NCBI GenBank assembly: GCA_031552825.1
Contig: JAVBMD010000013.1
Coordinates: 15,461 to 79,460 of the forward strand
From: WQXF01 sp031552825
GTDB taxonomy: Bacteria; Bacillota; Clostridia; Christensenellales; Aristaeellaceae
Direction: 5' to 3'
Length of the DNA stretch: 64,000 bases
The notes under the pieces were generated by a model, which did no database searches, had not been told where the DNA came from, and was given only the letters and a program-made list of their open reading frames with translations. The translations under genes were made by a program, and so were the position numbers. This document shows positions 6,603-15,030 of the stretch, piece after piece. Positions within the stretch are counted from its first letter, which is position 1, and every line of letters begins with the position of its first letter.

Positions 6603-7130
6603 CTACCTCTTCGGCCGCGCGGCATGGCGCGCCCAATCCGCCACGCGACTGGTGATCTTGTGGCTGTTTTTTTCCGCCAAATAAGCCTTGAGCGCGGCGG
6701 CACGGAACACGTTGTTCTCCGGCTCAATGCGTACCGCGCTGCGCAGGCTTTGGTGCGCCTGCGCATAGCGCCCCAGCGCGTGCAGAATTTGCCCGTGCAA
6801 ATGGTACCAGCTTGCGTCGCGCTGGCTGCACCGCTCCAGCGTCCTTAGCGCCGACGCCGCCTCCTGGCGATCCAGGAGCCGCTGCGCCAAGCGCATCGAT
6901 TCGGCCGGGGTGGCCTGCACGATGCGCACCGTGGAGCGGCACGCCATCTTGAGCGCCTCTTCGTACGCGAGATTGAGCTTAATCATCTTCTCTTGCGCCT
7001 GAAGCTTTTGCGCCTCGCCCTGCACCGCATCGGGGTGGCAAAGCTTGGCCAACCGGCGATATGCCTCGCGGACGACCTGCACATCGGAACCCGCGGGAAT
7101 GCCCAGCGTAAGGAAGGGATTCTGTTGCAT
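6603..7130 (-). CDS. J-domain protein with C-terminal TPR-like helices
   Basis: About 175 residues. A J domain occupies residues ~1-65 with the HPD motif in KLCHPDAV, the residues that stimulate DnaK ATPase. The C-terminal half holds TPR-like helical repeats (ASWYHLHGQILHALGRYAQAHQSL and the following EPENNVFRAAAL). There is no Gly/Phe region or zinc finger, so it is a type III J-protein that probably recruits DnaK to a particular client. I start at the ATG at 7130, 8 nt after AAAGGAG; the ATG at 7139 is almost touching the ribosome site. Confidence 0.85.
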   Translation of the reverse strand: MQQNPFLTLGIPAGSDVQVVREAYRRLAKLCHPDAVQGEAQKLQAQEKMIKLNLAYEEALKMACRSTVRIVQATPAESMRLAQRLLDRQEAASALRTLERCSQRDASWYHLHGQILHALGRYAQAHQSLRSAVRIEPENNVFRAAALKAYLAEKNSHKITSRVADWARHAARPKR

Positions 7131-7188
7131 CGGCGGCATTCTCCTTTCAGCGGGGCGTTCGGCAATGCCAGATCAAAACGTTTTTTTG

Positions 7189-7217
7189 ATTGTAGCATGC
7201 ACGCGGCGATTTGGCAA
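7189..7217 (-). promoter_or_regulatory. Promoter of the J-domain/DUF2284 operon
   Basis: On the minus strand TTGCCA (7212-7217), 17-bp spacer, TACAAT (7189-7194). Confidence 0.68.
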
Positions 7218-7258
7218 GAAGTCCATTTACTTCCATATTATATGCGCCCGCTCGCCCA

Positions 7259-7756
7259 TTACAGCGCCTTTTCATACGCCGTCCTGTCGTCGCCGTCATA
7301 ATCGATAACGCCGCAGCGCGTAAATCCGTTTTTCTCCAGCAGCCGGTTCATGATCCCGTTGTTGGCATCGGTATCGCTCCGGATGCTGCGCACACCCTTT
7401 TGCAAGCACAGCGCATCAATGCTTTGGAACAGAAAGGAAGCGACGCCCCTGCCCTTGCAGGCGTCGTCGACGGCCATGCGGTGAATCGTCGCGTAGGGCG
7501 GCTCGGTGCTCCACGCGCCGCGAATGGAGCGATAGGCCGCTTCGCCATCAAACGGCACCGCTACCATCGCGATCACCGCGCCCTCTTCCTCCGCCACATA
7601 CGCGGTTTGCGCGGCAATATCGGCCTCGATGTCTGAACGGGCTGGGTACTCCCCCTGCCACTGATCCACCCCAGCCTGCCGCAAGAATGCGCGCGCCTGC
7701 GCGACCAGCTCCATCATGCGCTCGATATCGCCCGTCCGCGCCCTACGAAACAGCAT
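7259..7756 (-). CDS. GNAT-family N-acetyltransferase
   Basis: 165 residues from the ATG at 7756 (GAGGAAGAGG upstream; the frame stays open for 40 more codons but crosses the promoter). The acetyl-CoA binding region reads HRMAVDDACKGRGVASFLF, matching GNAT motif A (R/Q-x-x-G-x-G/A), followed by SIRSDTDANNGIMNRLLEKNGF, typical of motif B. Substrate unknown. It stands alone with its own promoter. Confidence 0.9.
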   Translation of the reverse strand: MLFRRARTGDIERMMELVAQARAFLRQAGVDQWQGEYPARSDIEADIAAQTAYVAEEEGAVIAMVAVPFDGEAAYRSIRGAWSTEPPYATIHRMAVDDACKGRGVASFLFQSIDALCLQKGVRSIRSDTDANNGIMNRLLEKNGFTRCGVIDYDGDDRTAYEKAL

Positions 7757-7804
7757 GCCGTTCGCCTCTTCCTCGAAAGATTTCGCGCCCTTCGGCACGG
7801 CCTC

Positions 7805-7833
7805 AGTATAGCAAGCGCAGGCGCGGCACGCAA
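7805..7833 (-). promoter_or_regulatory. Promoter of the GNAT gene
   Basis: Minus-strand TTGCGT (7828-7833), 17-bp spacer, TATACT (7805-7810). Confidence 0.6.
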
Positions 7834-7880
7834 CAATCTCCTGCAAAAATTGACCGGAATATGAACTTTGCGGCATTCGC

Positions 7881-7909
7881 TTGCAATACGCCGGGGATCA
7901 TAGTATCAT
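7881..7909 (+). promoter_or_regulatory. Promoter of the HD-hydrolase/L,D-transpeptidase genes
   Basis: TTGCAA (7881-7886), 17-bp spacer, TATCAT (7904-7909); start of transcription near 7916. The 7834-8015 region otherwise shows nothing recognisable. Confidence 0.55.
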
Positions 7910-8020
7910 GACCGGGAAGCTTTTGCTTCGCCCTTTCGTTGTATGAATTAGCGCCAACAAAGCGCCCAAAGCGCCGCCCCTACCGGCGTGCGTCCTATCA
8001 CAAAAGGAGTGTGACATGTA

Positions 8021-8512
8021 TTGGAAAGATCCCCCTACTTCGACGAGTTCCTGTGCCATGTTGAGGATCTGATGGCCTCGCCTGCCGTACGAAAAATGCG
8101 TGGATTTCCACATCACTATAATTCTACTTGCCTAGAGCACTCGCTGTCGGTGGCGTATATCAGCTTCTTAGCGGTGCGCAGGTTGGGCGGCAACGCCCGC
8201 GCGGCTGCCCGTGGCGGGCTGCTGCACGATCTGTTTCTGTATGATCGGCGGGAACCGGGCAGCCACACCGGCCTGCACGCCTTTGTGCATCCGCGCATCG
8301 CGCTACGCAACGCGGAGCGATACTTCGATATTACTCCGCTGGAGCGGGAGATCATCCTGGCGCACATGTTCCCGCTGGGCCTGAGCATGCCCCGGCATAC
8401 AGAAAGCATCGCCGTCTGCCTCGCCGATAAGTTTTGCGCGGTATACGAATTTGTCGGCGCGTTTACCCGCTCAGCGCTGGCGGAGCGCGTCGCCGAGATC
8501 ATCCTAGCCTAA
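8021..8512 (+). CDS. HD-domain phosphohydrolase
   Basis: 163 residues. Metal-ligand motifs of the HD superfamily are present: the first His in CLEHSLSVAYIS and the HD pair in RGGLLHDLFLYD, with later His/Asp in HPRIAL and CLADKF. Small stand-alone HD proteins of this type are common in Firmicutes and of unknown substrate. The start is doubtful. The frame opens with TTG at 8021, yet the AAAAGGAGT ribosome site is best placed for an ATG at 8016 in another frame. One extra C in the C5 tract at 8031-8035 would join MYWKDPP to the conserved frame. It is followed after 23 bp by an L,D-transpeptidase gene. Confidence 0.82.
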   Translation: MERSPYFDEFLCHVEDLMASPAVRKMRGFPHHYNSTCLEHSLSVAYISFLAVRRLGGNARAAARGGLLHDLFLYDRREPGSHTGLHAFVHPRIALRNAERYFDITPLEREIILAHMFPLGLSMPRHTESIAVCLADKFCAVYEFVGAFTRSALAERVAEIILA

Positions 8513-8535
8513 ACCGACCTTCAAGGAGCGTACCG

Positions 8536-10059
8536 ATGAATGGTTATCGAAGAACATTCTGTCTGCTGCTAAGCTTGTTCATATTTTGCGGCGTAGCCCC
8601 CTCGGTGCTTGCCGAAGCGCCTTCGCTCTCCGCCGTATTTGCCGACGATAGCGTACTGGTCGTCGGCACGCCCCTGAGCATCAGCTTTGAAGCCAACGTC
8701 GCCGGGAAGCTGGAGCTCAGCGCCGCGCATCGCGGGGAGGATATCTCGGAGGAGCTGCCCTCAATACAAGTTGCCGCCGGTCCCGGCTCCCTTGCGTGGG
8801 ACGGCACGGTAAACGGCCAGCCTGTGGCGCCCGGCGAATGGGCGATTCAGCTCACGCTGGTGGACGAAGGCGGCGCTCGCTCGCAGGTACACACCACCAT
8901 CGTGGAGGTGCAGACCGGCGATGGCGCGCAGGATGCTCCAGCGGCTGATGAATCAACGCAGCAGGTGTTTGAGCCCACCGCCGATCGCCAGCTTTCCCCG
9001 TACCCGGATCCGCACGAGCTGTGCTCTTGGGGGCTGGATATCGACCATATGGACATCTATGACCCCGAAGATCAGGCCAAGATTTGGGAAGTGCTGATGC
9101 AGCCGGTGACGGTGCTGGACGTAGGCCCCAAGGAGCACGTGTACCCGCTGATCTCCCCCGACGCCGATCCCAAGGATGTGCATAACCTGACCGGCCAACT
9201 CCACGGCCAAACCTGCGCCGTACACGTATTGGAGACGCTCGACAACGGCTGGACGCTAATCGAAGCATTTTCCACCGACGGCTACGGCGGCCCTCCCGGC
9301 GATGTGGACTTTCACGACTTTGACAACAAGCTGATTCAGGGCTATGTCAAGACCCGGTTGCTGAAAACCGTGAAGCCCTACGCCAAGTATGGCATCGTTA
9401 TCGACAAGCTGACTCAGCGCATGCACATCTTCGAAGACGGCGCGCTGTTCACCACGCTGTTGGTCTCCACCGGCTTTCCCACCGCCAGCCAGCCTTGGAA
9501 CGAAACCCCTTCCGGCGAATATCTCGTAGATACTTGGGTGGGCAAGTTTGTCAACGGCAACATGATGTGCGACTTGGCGCTGCGCATCAACGGCGGCTGC
9601 CTGCTGCACGAGGTTCCGCACAAGGAGATGGCCGACGGCACGCGCAACTACACGCCCTTCGAGCCCTATCTGGGGCAGAAGGCCAGCCATGGCTGCGTGC
9701 GCATTCAGCGCATGCGCAACAACGACGGCGTCAACATGGCTTGGTTGTGGAACAACCTCAAGCGCAACACCAAGGTGCTGATTTGGGACGACGCGGGCCG
9801 CGCCACCCTCCCGGTACCGGAGTGGTCGCTGACGGTGTACTACAATCCCGACGGCGGCAAGAGCTATCATCGCGAGGAGAACTGCTCCGCGGTAAAGGAG
9901 CGCTTCCTGCCGCTATCGCCGCTCGCTTATGAGGATCTGTATAAGGAGCCGACCAATCAGCTAATCCCCTGCTATGGCTGCCTGCCGTTCTATCGCGCGC
10001 CGGATCCCTCCGCCGCCATCCCGGACGATATTCTCGGCGCGGAGCAGACCGATTACTAA
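8536..10059 (+). CDS. Secreted L,D-transpeptidase (YkuD), paralogue 1
   Basis: 507 residues from the ATG at 8536 (AAGGAGCG upstream). A signal peptide (~1-27) ends VLAEA. An Ig-like domain resembling FlgD-type Ig (~32-125) contains LAWDGTVNGQPVAPGEW. A middle region with an SH3-like strand set (~150-285) follows. The YkuD catalytic domain (~290-420) has GGCLLHEVP and the nucleophile motif ASHGCVRI, Cys at about residue 387. Such enzymes form 3-3 cross-links in peptidoglycan or attach proteins to it. The tail carries YHREENCSAVKERFLPL and LIPCYGC, a His/Cys pattern shared with the paralogue that may bind metal. A terminator-like hairpin follows. Confidence 0.92.
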   Translation: MNGYRRTFCLLLSLFIFCGVAPSVLAEAPSLSAVFADDSVLVVGTPLSISFEANVAGKLELSAAHRGEDISEELPSIQVAAGPGSLAWDGTVNGQPVAPGEWAIQLTLVDEGGARSQVHTTIVEVQTGDGAQDAPAADESTQQVFEPTADRQLSPYPDPHELCSWGLDIDHMDIYDPEDQAKIWEVLMQPVTVLDVGPKEHVYPLISPDADPKDVHNLTGQLHGQTCAVHVLETLDNGWTLIEAFSTDGYGGPPGDVDFHDFDNKLIQGYVKTRLLKTVKPYAKYGIVIDKLTQRMHIFEDGALFTTLLVSTGFPTASQPWNETPSGEYLVDTWVGKFVNGNMMCDLALRINGGCLLHEVPHKEMADGTRNYTPFEPYLGQKASHGCVRIQRMRNNDGVNMAWLWNNLKRNTKVLIWDDAGRATLPVPEWSLTVYYNPDGGKSYHREENCSAVKERFLPLSPLAYEDLYKEPTNQLIPCYGCLPFYRAPDPSAAIPDDILGAEQTDY

Positions 10060-10082
10060 GCTATTTCGCTTTTCCCTCTATC

Positions 10083-10118
10083 CGCTCGCGAGATTTCGCA
10101 GATCTCGCGGGCGAATTT
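10083..10118 (+). terminator. Probable terminator after L,D-transpeptidase 1
   Basis: Stem CGCTCGCGAGAT / ATCTCGCGGGCG with one wobble pair, loop of 7, followed by the weak T-tract AATTTTG. Confidence 0.55.
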
Positions 10119-10154
10119 TGTAATTCGATCCATCCTCCCATGGATCCATATCTA

Positions 10155-10163
10155 TGGTATAAT
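10155..10163 (+). promoter_or_regulatory. Extended -10 promoter of L,D-transpeptidase 2
   Basis: TGG-TATAAT with a TGn extension; no good -35 at 17 bp. Transcription would start about 35 bp before the ATG at 10203. Confidence 0.55.
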
Positions 10164-10202
10164 GCTCCTATACATTCCACACGATGTTGTCCGGAGGTAC
10201 AC

Positions 10203-11801
10203 ATGAAGCATCCGCATATTCCCGCTTTGCCGCTATCGCTGCTGCTCGTCGCGCTGATCGCCAGCTCGGCTGTTCTCTCCGCCGCGCCCGTGCAGGCGCA
10301 GCTTTTCGCCGATCCCCCCGCGCTGCTGGCTATGGCGCCCGCGCAGAAAAGCGCTGCGGAGCCCGAGCTCTCCGCGGTGTTTGCCAGCGACGAAACGCTG
10401 ATCGTCGGTACGGAGCCGCTGGAGCTTTCCTTTGAAGCCAATGTGTCCGGCACGCTTCGCGTGAAGCTCAACGAGCTAAGCGCCGACAACGAGATCGTCA
10501 CGCTGTTGGAAAAGCCGGTGGAAGCCGGCGCGGGTACCGTCGAATGGGACGGCTTATTCGAAGGGCAGCCCGTGCGCGCCGGGCAATGGGAGATCATCCT
10601 GATGCTCATCGATCAGGAGGGCTACACCTCGGGTACGCAGCTCGCGCTGGTAGAGGTGCTGACCGCGCCGCCCAAGCCCACCGTCGTGCCCAAGGAACTG
10701 CGCGCCCTACGCACGCCTTCGCCGGATCGGCAAATATCCGCGTTTCACGATCCGCACGAGCGCTGTTTCTGGAATATGGACATCGAAAACCTCGACGCCA
10801 GCGATCCCGAGGACTGGCCTGCGATCTGGGAGATCCTCCAGCAGCCCCTCACCGTGCTGGATGTGGGGCCAAAGGATCATATCTACCCGCTCATCGAGCC
10901 GGATGCCGATCCCAAGACCATCGCCAACATCACCGGCCAACTGCACGGCAAGACCCAAGGCGTACACATCATCGAGCAAAAAGGCGATTGGACGCTGATC
11001 GAAGCCTATTCCAACGACGGTTTCAACGCGCCCGCGCAGTCCATCCGCAAGCTTACCGCCAAGCTGATCCATGGCTATGTGCGCACCGACAAGCTGAAAA
11101 CCGTTACACCAGATCCGCACATGGGCTTGGTGATCGACAAGCTGCGCCAGCGGCTCTTCGTGTTCCAAGACGGGCAGATGATCGGCCAACTGCTGATCTC
11201 CACCGGCAAGCCCACCAAGGATCAGCCCAACGCCGAAACCCCCGCCGGGGAATTTGTCACCGATTCCTGGGTAGGGCTGTTCATGAACGGCAACATGAGC
11301 TGCGATCTGGCGATCCGCATCAACGGCGGCATCCTGCTGCACGAAGTACCCTTCATCGAAGGCGAGGACGGCGCACGCGGCTATGACTACTTCCGTCCCT
11401 ATCTGGGCAAAAAGGCCAGCCACGGCTGCGTGCGCGTGCAGGATAAGCCCAACCCGCAGGGCATGAACATGCGCTGGCTGTGGGACAAGCTGAAAAAGAA
11501 CTGCAAGGTAATCATCTGGGACGACGAGGGGCGCGAGCTGCCGCCGCCGGATCCGGCGCTGCCGGTATTCTACAACCCGGAGGGCGGAAAGAACTATCAC
11601 CTGGACCAGCGCTGCCCCTATGTGAAGGATCGCTATCTGCCGCTGACCGAGTTCATGTATGGCGAGCTGAACACCTCGCCCTACGATAATCTCACCCCTT
11701 GCATGACCTGCAACCCCCCGCCGCGCCACGGAGACGCCTCGGCCTACTTCGAGGTGCCGGACGAGGTGCTGGGCAACGTGACCGAGGGCGACGAACCGTA
11801 A
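10203..11801 (+). CDS. Secreted L,D-transpeptidase (YkuD), paralogue 2
   Basis: 532 residues from the ATG at 10203 (CCGGAGGTACAC upstream). Same architecture as the preceding gene: signal peptide (~1-30, ending APVQAQ), FlgD-like Ig domain (~55-145, VEWDGLFEGQPVRAGQW), central SH3-like region, then a YkuD domain with GGILLHEVP and ASHGCVRV, nucleophile Cys at about residue 409. The tail again has YHLDQRCPYVKDRYLPL and LTPCMTC. The two genes are clear tandem duplicates that have diverged outside the catalytic core. The next gene, a sensor kinase, starts only 18 bp downstream, so the pair is probably co-transcribed. Confidence 0.92.
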   Translation: MKHPHIPALPLSLLLVALIASSAVLSAAPVQAQLFADPPALLAMAPAQKSAAEPELSAVFASDETLIVGTEPLELSFEANVSGTLRVKLNELSADNEIVTLLEKPVEAGAGTVEWDGLFEGQPVRAGQWEIILMLIDQEGYTSGTQLALVEVLTAPPKPTVVPKELRALRTPSPDRQISAFHDPHERCFWNMDIENLDASDPEDWPAIWEILQQPLTVLDVGPKDHIYPLIEPDADPKTIANITGQLHGKTQGVHIIEQKGDWTLIEAYSNDGFNAPAQSIRKLTAKLIHGYVRTDKLKTVTPDPHMGLVIDKLRQRLFVFQDGQMIGQLLISTGKPTKDQPNAETPAGEFVTDSWVGLFMNGNMSCDLAIRINGGILLHEVPFIEGEDGARGYDYFRPYLGKKASHGCVRVQDKPNPQGMNMRWLWDKLKKNCKVIIWDDEGRELPPPDPALPVFYNPEGGKNYHLDQRCPYVKDRYLPLTEFMYGELNTSPYDNLTPCMTCNPPPRHGDASAYFEVPDEVLGNVTEGDEP

Positions 11802-11819
11802 CTGTAGGAGGTGGCAACC

Positions 11820-13544
11820 GTGCGGGCGCGATTGCAATCCTACGTCAAGAGTCTCCGCTTTCGCATCCTACTCATCGTGCTGCTTTGCGGCCTGCTGCCC
11901 GTCACGGTATTGGGCGGCTACATTGGCGCGTTTTTTCTGGCGCCGCTTCGCGCAGGCACGCTGGATCGCCTCGCCGACAGCGCATTGCAGGCGCAAGGGC
12001 GCGTGCAGGCGCAAATCGAAGCCGCCCTTATCAGCGCAAAGTCCGTCACCTACGATGGCACGCTGGAACGCACCGCCATGCAGCTGCGCGAAGGCCGGAT
12101 CGCATACCAATATTTTTATCGCGAATGCAAGCAATATCTGGGCGCCAAGTTTCTTCGCTCCCCCTTCTTCCGCTATGGCGTGTTCTTTCTGCTCGATCAG
12201 CCGGATCAGCTCATCTACACCACGACGGTCGGCACGTTCCCCAGCTTTTTTTCACGCGACGCGCTGCCCACGCTGCTCGCCAAGGCCGATGCGATGGATA
12301 CGCGCAGCCTGTTCTTTTCCGTGGGCAATGAGCTGCTTCTTGCGCGCAAGCTGTACAACCAACGGCTTGAGCCCTTCGGCATGATCGTTTGGTCGATGGA
12401 TCCGCGCACGCTGTTTTCGCCGCTGTACGAACCCGACCGCCTATGGGGCGATCGGGTTGATGTGCGTCTGGACGAATACGTTGCGCAAGCCATTGCGCAG
12501 GAGGATACGACGTGGTGGAACGACGCTGAGTTGGGCATCGCCGAAAGCCCGACGGAATTCCTGTTCACCGGCGGCGCGGCGACGCGCGACTATGCGCTCA
12601 CCTATCGTCTGCACGTCAGCCGTCAAGCGGTATACGGGCAGATCGACCGATTTATGGCGCTGCTGGCGCTGCTGGTTTTCCTGCTGTTGCTGGTGATATT
12701 GGGTACGATGTGGTTCATCCACCGGCGCTTTTCGCAGCCGGTGCGCGCGCTGGCGCAGGCGGCCGAGCGCTTGGAGGCGGGCGAGCTGGGCATCACCGTA
12801 TCCGCCTCGCAGCGCGACGAGCTGGGCAGGCTCGGGCAGTCCTTTAACCGCATGAGCATCGAGCTGCACAACTTGGTCGAGCACGCCTATCGGGAGGAGC
12901 TGATCCTGCGCGACGCCCGCATCGAGGCGCTGCAGAGCCGGATCAACCCGCATTTTCTGAACAATACGCTGGAGATCATGAACTGGCAGGCGCGCATGGA
13001 GGGCAGCGAAAGCATCTCGCGGATGATCGACGCGCTGGGCACGCTGCTCGACGCCAGCATGGATCGTTCCAACCGCCGCGTCGTGTCGCTGCACGAGGAG
13101 CTGGATTGCGCAAAGGCGTACCTGTACCTTATCAAGCTGCGCTACGGCGAACGGCTTGCGGTAAACTGGGAGGTAGACCAGGCACTGCTGGAGCGCACCG
13201 CGCCGCGCCTAGTAATCCAAACCCTGCTGGAGAACGCCATCGAGCACGGCATCGCACCGATGAGCCGCGGACATTTGACCGTTCGCATCTATCAGGCGGA
13301 GGACGCGCTGCACATCGAGGTTGTCAATGACGGCAAGCGTATTTCCGCAGACGATCAACAGCGCATCAACGCCCTGCTCGCCTCCCCCGAGGATACCGAC
13401 CTGCGAAGCGAACACCTGGGCATCCGCAACATACAGCAACGGCTCAAGCTGATTTATTCCGCGCGCGCCGAGCTGATCCTGCGCGCCGACGAGCACGGCG
13501 ATACGATGGCCCGGATTTCCATACCCATTGAACAAATCCCTTAG
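11820..13544 (+). CDS. YesM-type sensor histidine kinase
   Basis: 574 residues from the GTG at 11820, 8 nt after AGGAGG (an earlier GTG at 11811 abuts the ribosome site). Transmembrane helix 1 (~15-40), a large extracellular sensing region (~40-275), helix 2 (~278-305) and a HAMP linker (SQPVRALAQAAERLEAGELGITV) are visible. The His_kinase domain has the phosphoacceptor in SRINPHFLNNTLEIMNW, and the HATPase domain shows LLENAIEHG, VVNDGK and LGIRNIQQRL. This is the Lyt/YesM class that usually pairs with an AraC-type response regulator and controls a neighbouring sugar transporter. Both occur here, with the regulator at 16850. It is separated from its regulator by the transport genes and sits behind an L,D-transpeptidase. 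Confidence 0.93.
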   Translation: MRARLQSYVKSLRFRILLIVLLCGLLPVTVLGGYIGAFFLAPLRAGTLDRLADSALQAQGRVQAQIEAALISAKSVTYDGTLERTAMQLREGRIAYQYFYRECKQYLGAKFLRSPFFRYGVFFLLDQPDQLIYTTTVGTFPSFFSRDALPTLLAKADAMDTRSLFFSVGNELLLARKLYNQRLEPFGMIVWSMDPRTLFSPLYEPDRLWGDRVDVRLDEYVAQAIAQEDTTWWNDAELGIAESPTEFLFTGGAATRDYALTYRLHVSRQAVYGQIDRFMALLALLVFLLLLVILGTMWFIHRRFSQPVRALAQAAERLEAGELGITVSASQRDELGRLGQSFNRMSIELHNLVEHAYREELILRDARIEALQSRINPHFLNNTLEIMNWQARMEGSESISRMIDALGTLLDASMDRSNRRVVSLHEELDCAKAYLYLIKLRYGERLAVNWEVDQALLERTAPRLVIQTLLENAIEHGIAPMSRGHLTVRIYQAEDALHIEVVNDGKRISADDQQRINALLASPEDTDLRSEHLGIRNIQQRLKLIYSARAELILRADEHGDTMARISIPIEQIP

Positions 13545-13683
13545 AATTTGCGATGCAAATTGCACAAATGCAGACAACAAATCACATCTGACGGCAATGC
13601 AAACGCGCGGAGGGTGGACTATACTGAAAACAGAAGAGCGGATAGATGTCCGCCAAACGACCGAGACAGAAGGAGGAACCCCT

Positions 13684-14895
13684 ATGAAGAAGATCCTAGC
13701 CGCGGCACTCACCTTCGCGCTTGTGCTCTCCTTGACCGGCCTCACGATGGCCGAGGGCGTCACCCTGCGCACCGCCAGCATGTTCGGCGGCACCGATCCT
13801 TCCGCACCGATCTATCAGCAGTTGCTCAAGGACTATGAAGCCGCCACCGGCAACACCGTCAGTGACGCCTCCGCGCTCGGCGACGAAACGTGGAAGGCCA
13901 CCATCCTGACCGACTTTGCCGCTAACAACGAGGCGGACGTGGTGTTCTATTTCGCGAATACGCCGGATTCCCTGCCGATCCTTGATAAGGTTGTGCCCAT
14001 CGAGGAGATCCGCAAGGAATATCCCGACTACGCCAAGGATTGCTCGGCGGCCGCCATCACCGCCGTGACCGAGCCCGATGGCAAGCTGTTCGCCGCCCCC
14101 ATCCGTGGCTACTGGGAAGCCCTGTTCTGCAACAAGGACCTGTTCGAGAAATATGGTCTGGATCTGCCCACCGATTGGGAAAAGATGCTCAAAGCCGTCG
14201 ACACCTTCAAAGAGAACGGCATCGTCCCCATCGCGCTTTCGCTGTCGGATGTTCCCCATTATATGTACGAATACCTGATCCTGTCCACCGCGGGCGTGGA
14301 AAGCCACAACGCCAAGCCCGCCACTTTGGCCGACGTACCGGCCGAGTGGAAGCAAGCGATCGGAACCCTGCGCGCGCTGTATGAGCGCGGCGCGTTCCCG
14401 GTTGACGCCACCGCCACCACCTATGACATCGTCTCCGCCCTGTTCCGCGAGAAGCAGGCCGCGATGGCCGTGGACGGCAGCTGGTACGCCAACGGCATCC
14501 CCGAGGAGAATTGGAACAACACCGTCGTAATCAACTTCCCGATCCCCGAGGGCGGCAAGGGCGATCCGAAGGCAATGATCGGCGGCTTCAGCTCCGGCTA
14601 TTACATCACCCGCAAGGCGTGGGACAATCCCGAAACCCGCGAAGCCGCGGTGAAGTTTGTGGAGTTCATGACCACGCCGGAAAACATCAATAAAATGAGC
14701 ATCCTCATCGGCGGCGAGCTGGCCGAGAGCGCGGGCGCGCTGCAGGCCGGTGCCACTGCCGTCAGCACCCCCGTCGACTCCCGCATGAGCAAGGAAGCGT
14801 GGAACGTGATGGTGCAGAGCGCCTCGGGCATCGCGGACGGCAGCCTGAGCGTGGACGCCGCCCTGGAAGCCATTTACGCCGCAAAGCCTTTCTAA
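13684..14895 (+). CDS. Sugar ABC transporter substrate-binding protein (family 1)
   Basis: 403 residues from the ATG at 13684 (GGAGGAACCCCT upstream). Signal peptide MKKILAAALTFALVLSLTG ends LTMAEG with no lipobox cysteine, so it should be released by signal peptidase I rather than lipid-anchored. The mature protein has family 1 solute-binding features: ADVVFYFAN early, PIRGYWEALFCNKDLFEKYGL, DLPTDWEKML, and KFVEFMTTPENINKMS near the end. It binds a carbohydrate, identity unknown, and delivers it to the two permeases that follow. Two hairpins after the gene probably lower transcription into the permeases or stabilise this part of the message. Regulation is likely by the flanking YesM/YesN-type pair. 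Confidence 0.92.
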   Translation: MKKILAAALTFALVLSLTGLTMAEGVTLRTASMFGGTDPSAPIYQQLLKDYEAATGNTVSDASALGDETWKATILTDFAANNEADVVFYFANTPDSLPILDKVVPIEEIRKEYPDYAKDCSAAAITAVTEPDGKLFAAPIRGYWEALFCNKDLFEKYGLDLPTDWEKMLKAVDTFKENGIVPIALSLSDVPHYMYEYLILSTAGVESHNAKPATLADVPAEWKQAIGTLRALYERGAFPVDATATTYDIVSALFREKQAAMAVDGSWYANGIPEENWNNTVVINFPIPEGGKGDPKAMIGGFSSGYYITRKAWDNPETREAAVKFVEFMTTPENINKMSILIGGELAESAGALQAGATAVSTPVDSRMSKEAWNVMVQSASGIADGSLSVDAALEAIYAAKPF

Positions 14896-14911
14896 GCAAG
14901 CGACGACGAAA

Positions 14912-14989
14912 GCTGCTTTCCCGCTTCACGGGAAAATCAGCAAGCAATCCTTGGCCGGGCAACCCAGGCTTACGCCCGGGTTGCCCGGC
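14912..14989 (+). terminator. Double hairpin (attenuating terminator) between binding protein and permease
   Basis: First hairpin GCTG.TTTCCCG / CGGGAAA..CAGC (14912-14941), then a perfect 12-bp stem GCCGGGCAACCC / GGGTTGCCCGGC (14954-14965 with 14978-14989) followed by TTTCAACTTTTTG. Placement inside the operon fits the usual surplus of binding protein over permeases. Confidence 0.8.
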
Positions 14990-15030
14990 TTTCAACTTTT
15001 TGTAATGCAATATGAGATCGGGGTGATGGC

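Noticed and set aside
13598..13612. CcpA cre-like site before the sugar-binding protein gene (ATGCAAACGCGCGGA)
   Set aside because: Two mismatches at conserved cre positions and no clear -35 to place it against; too weak to call.
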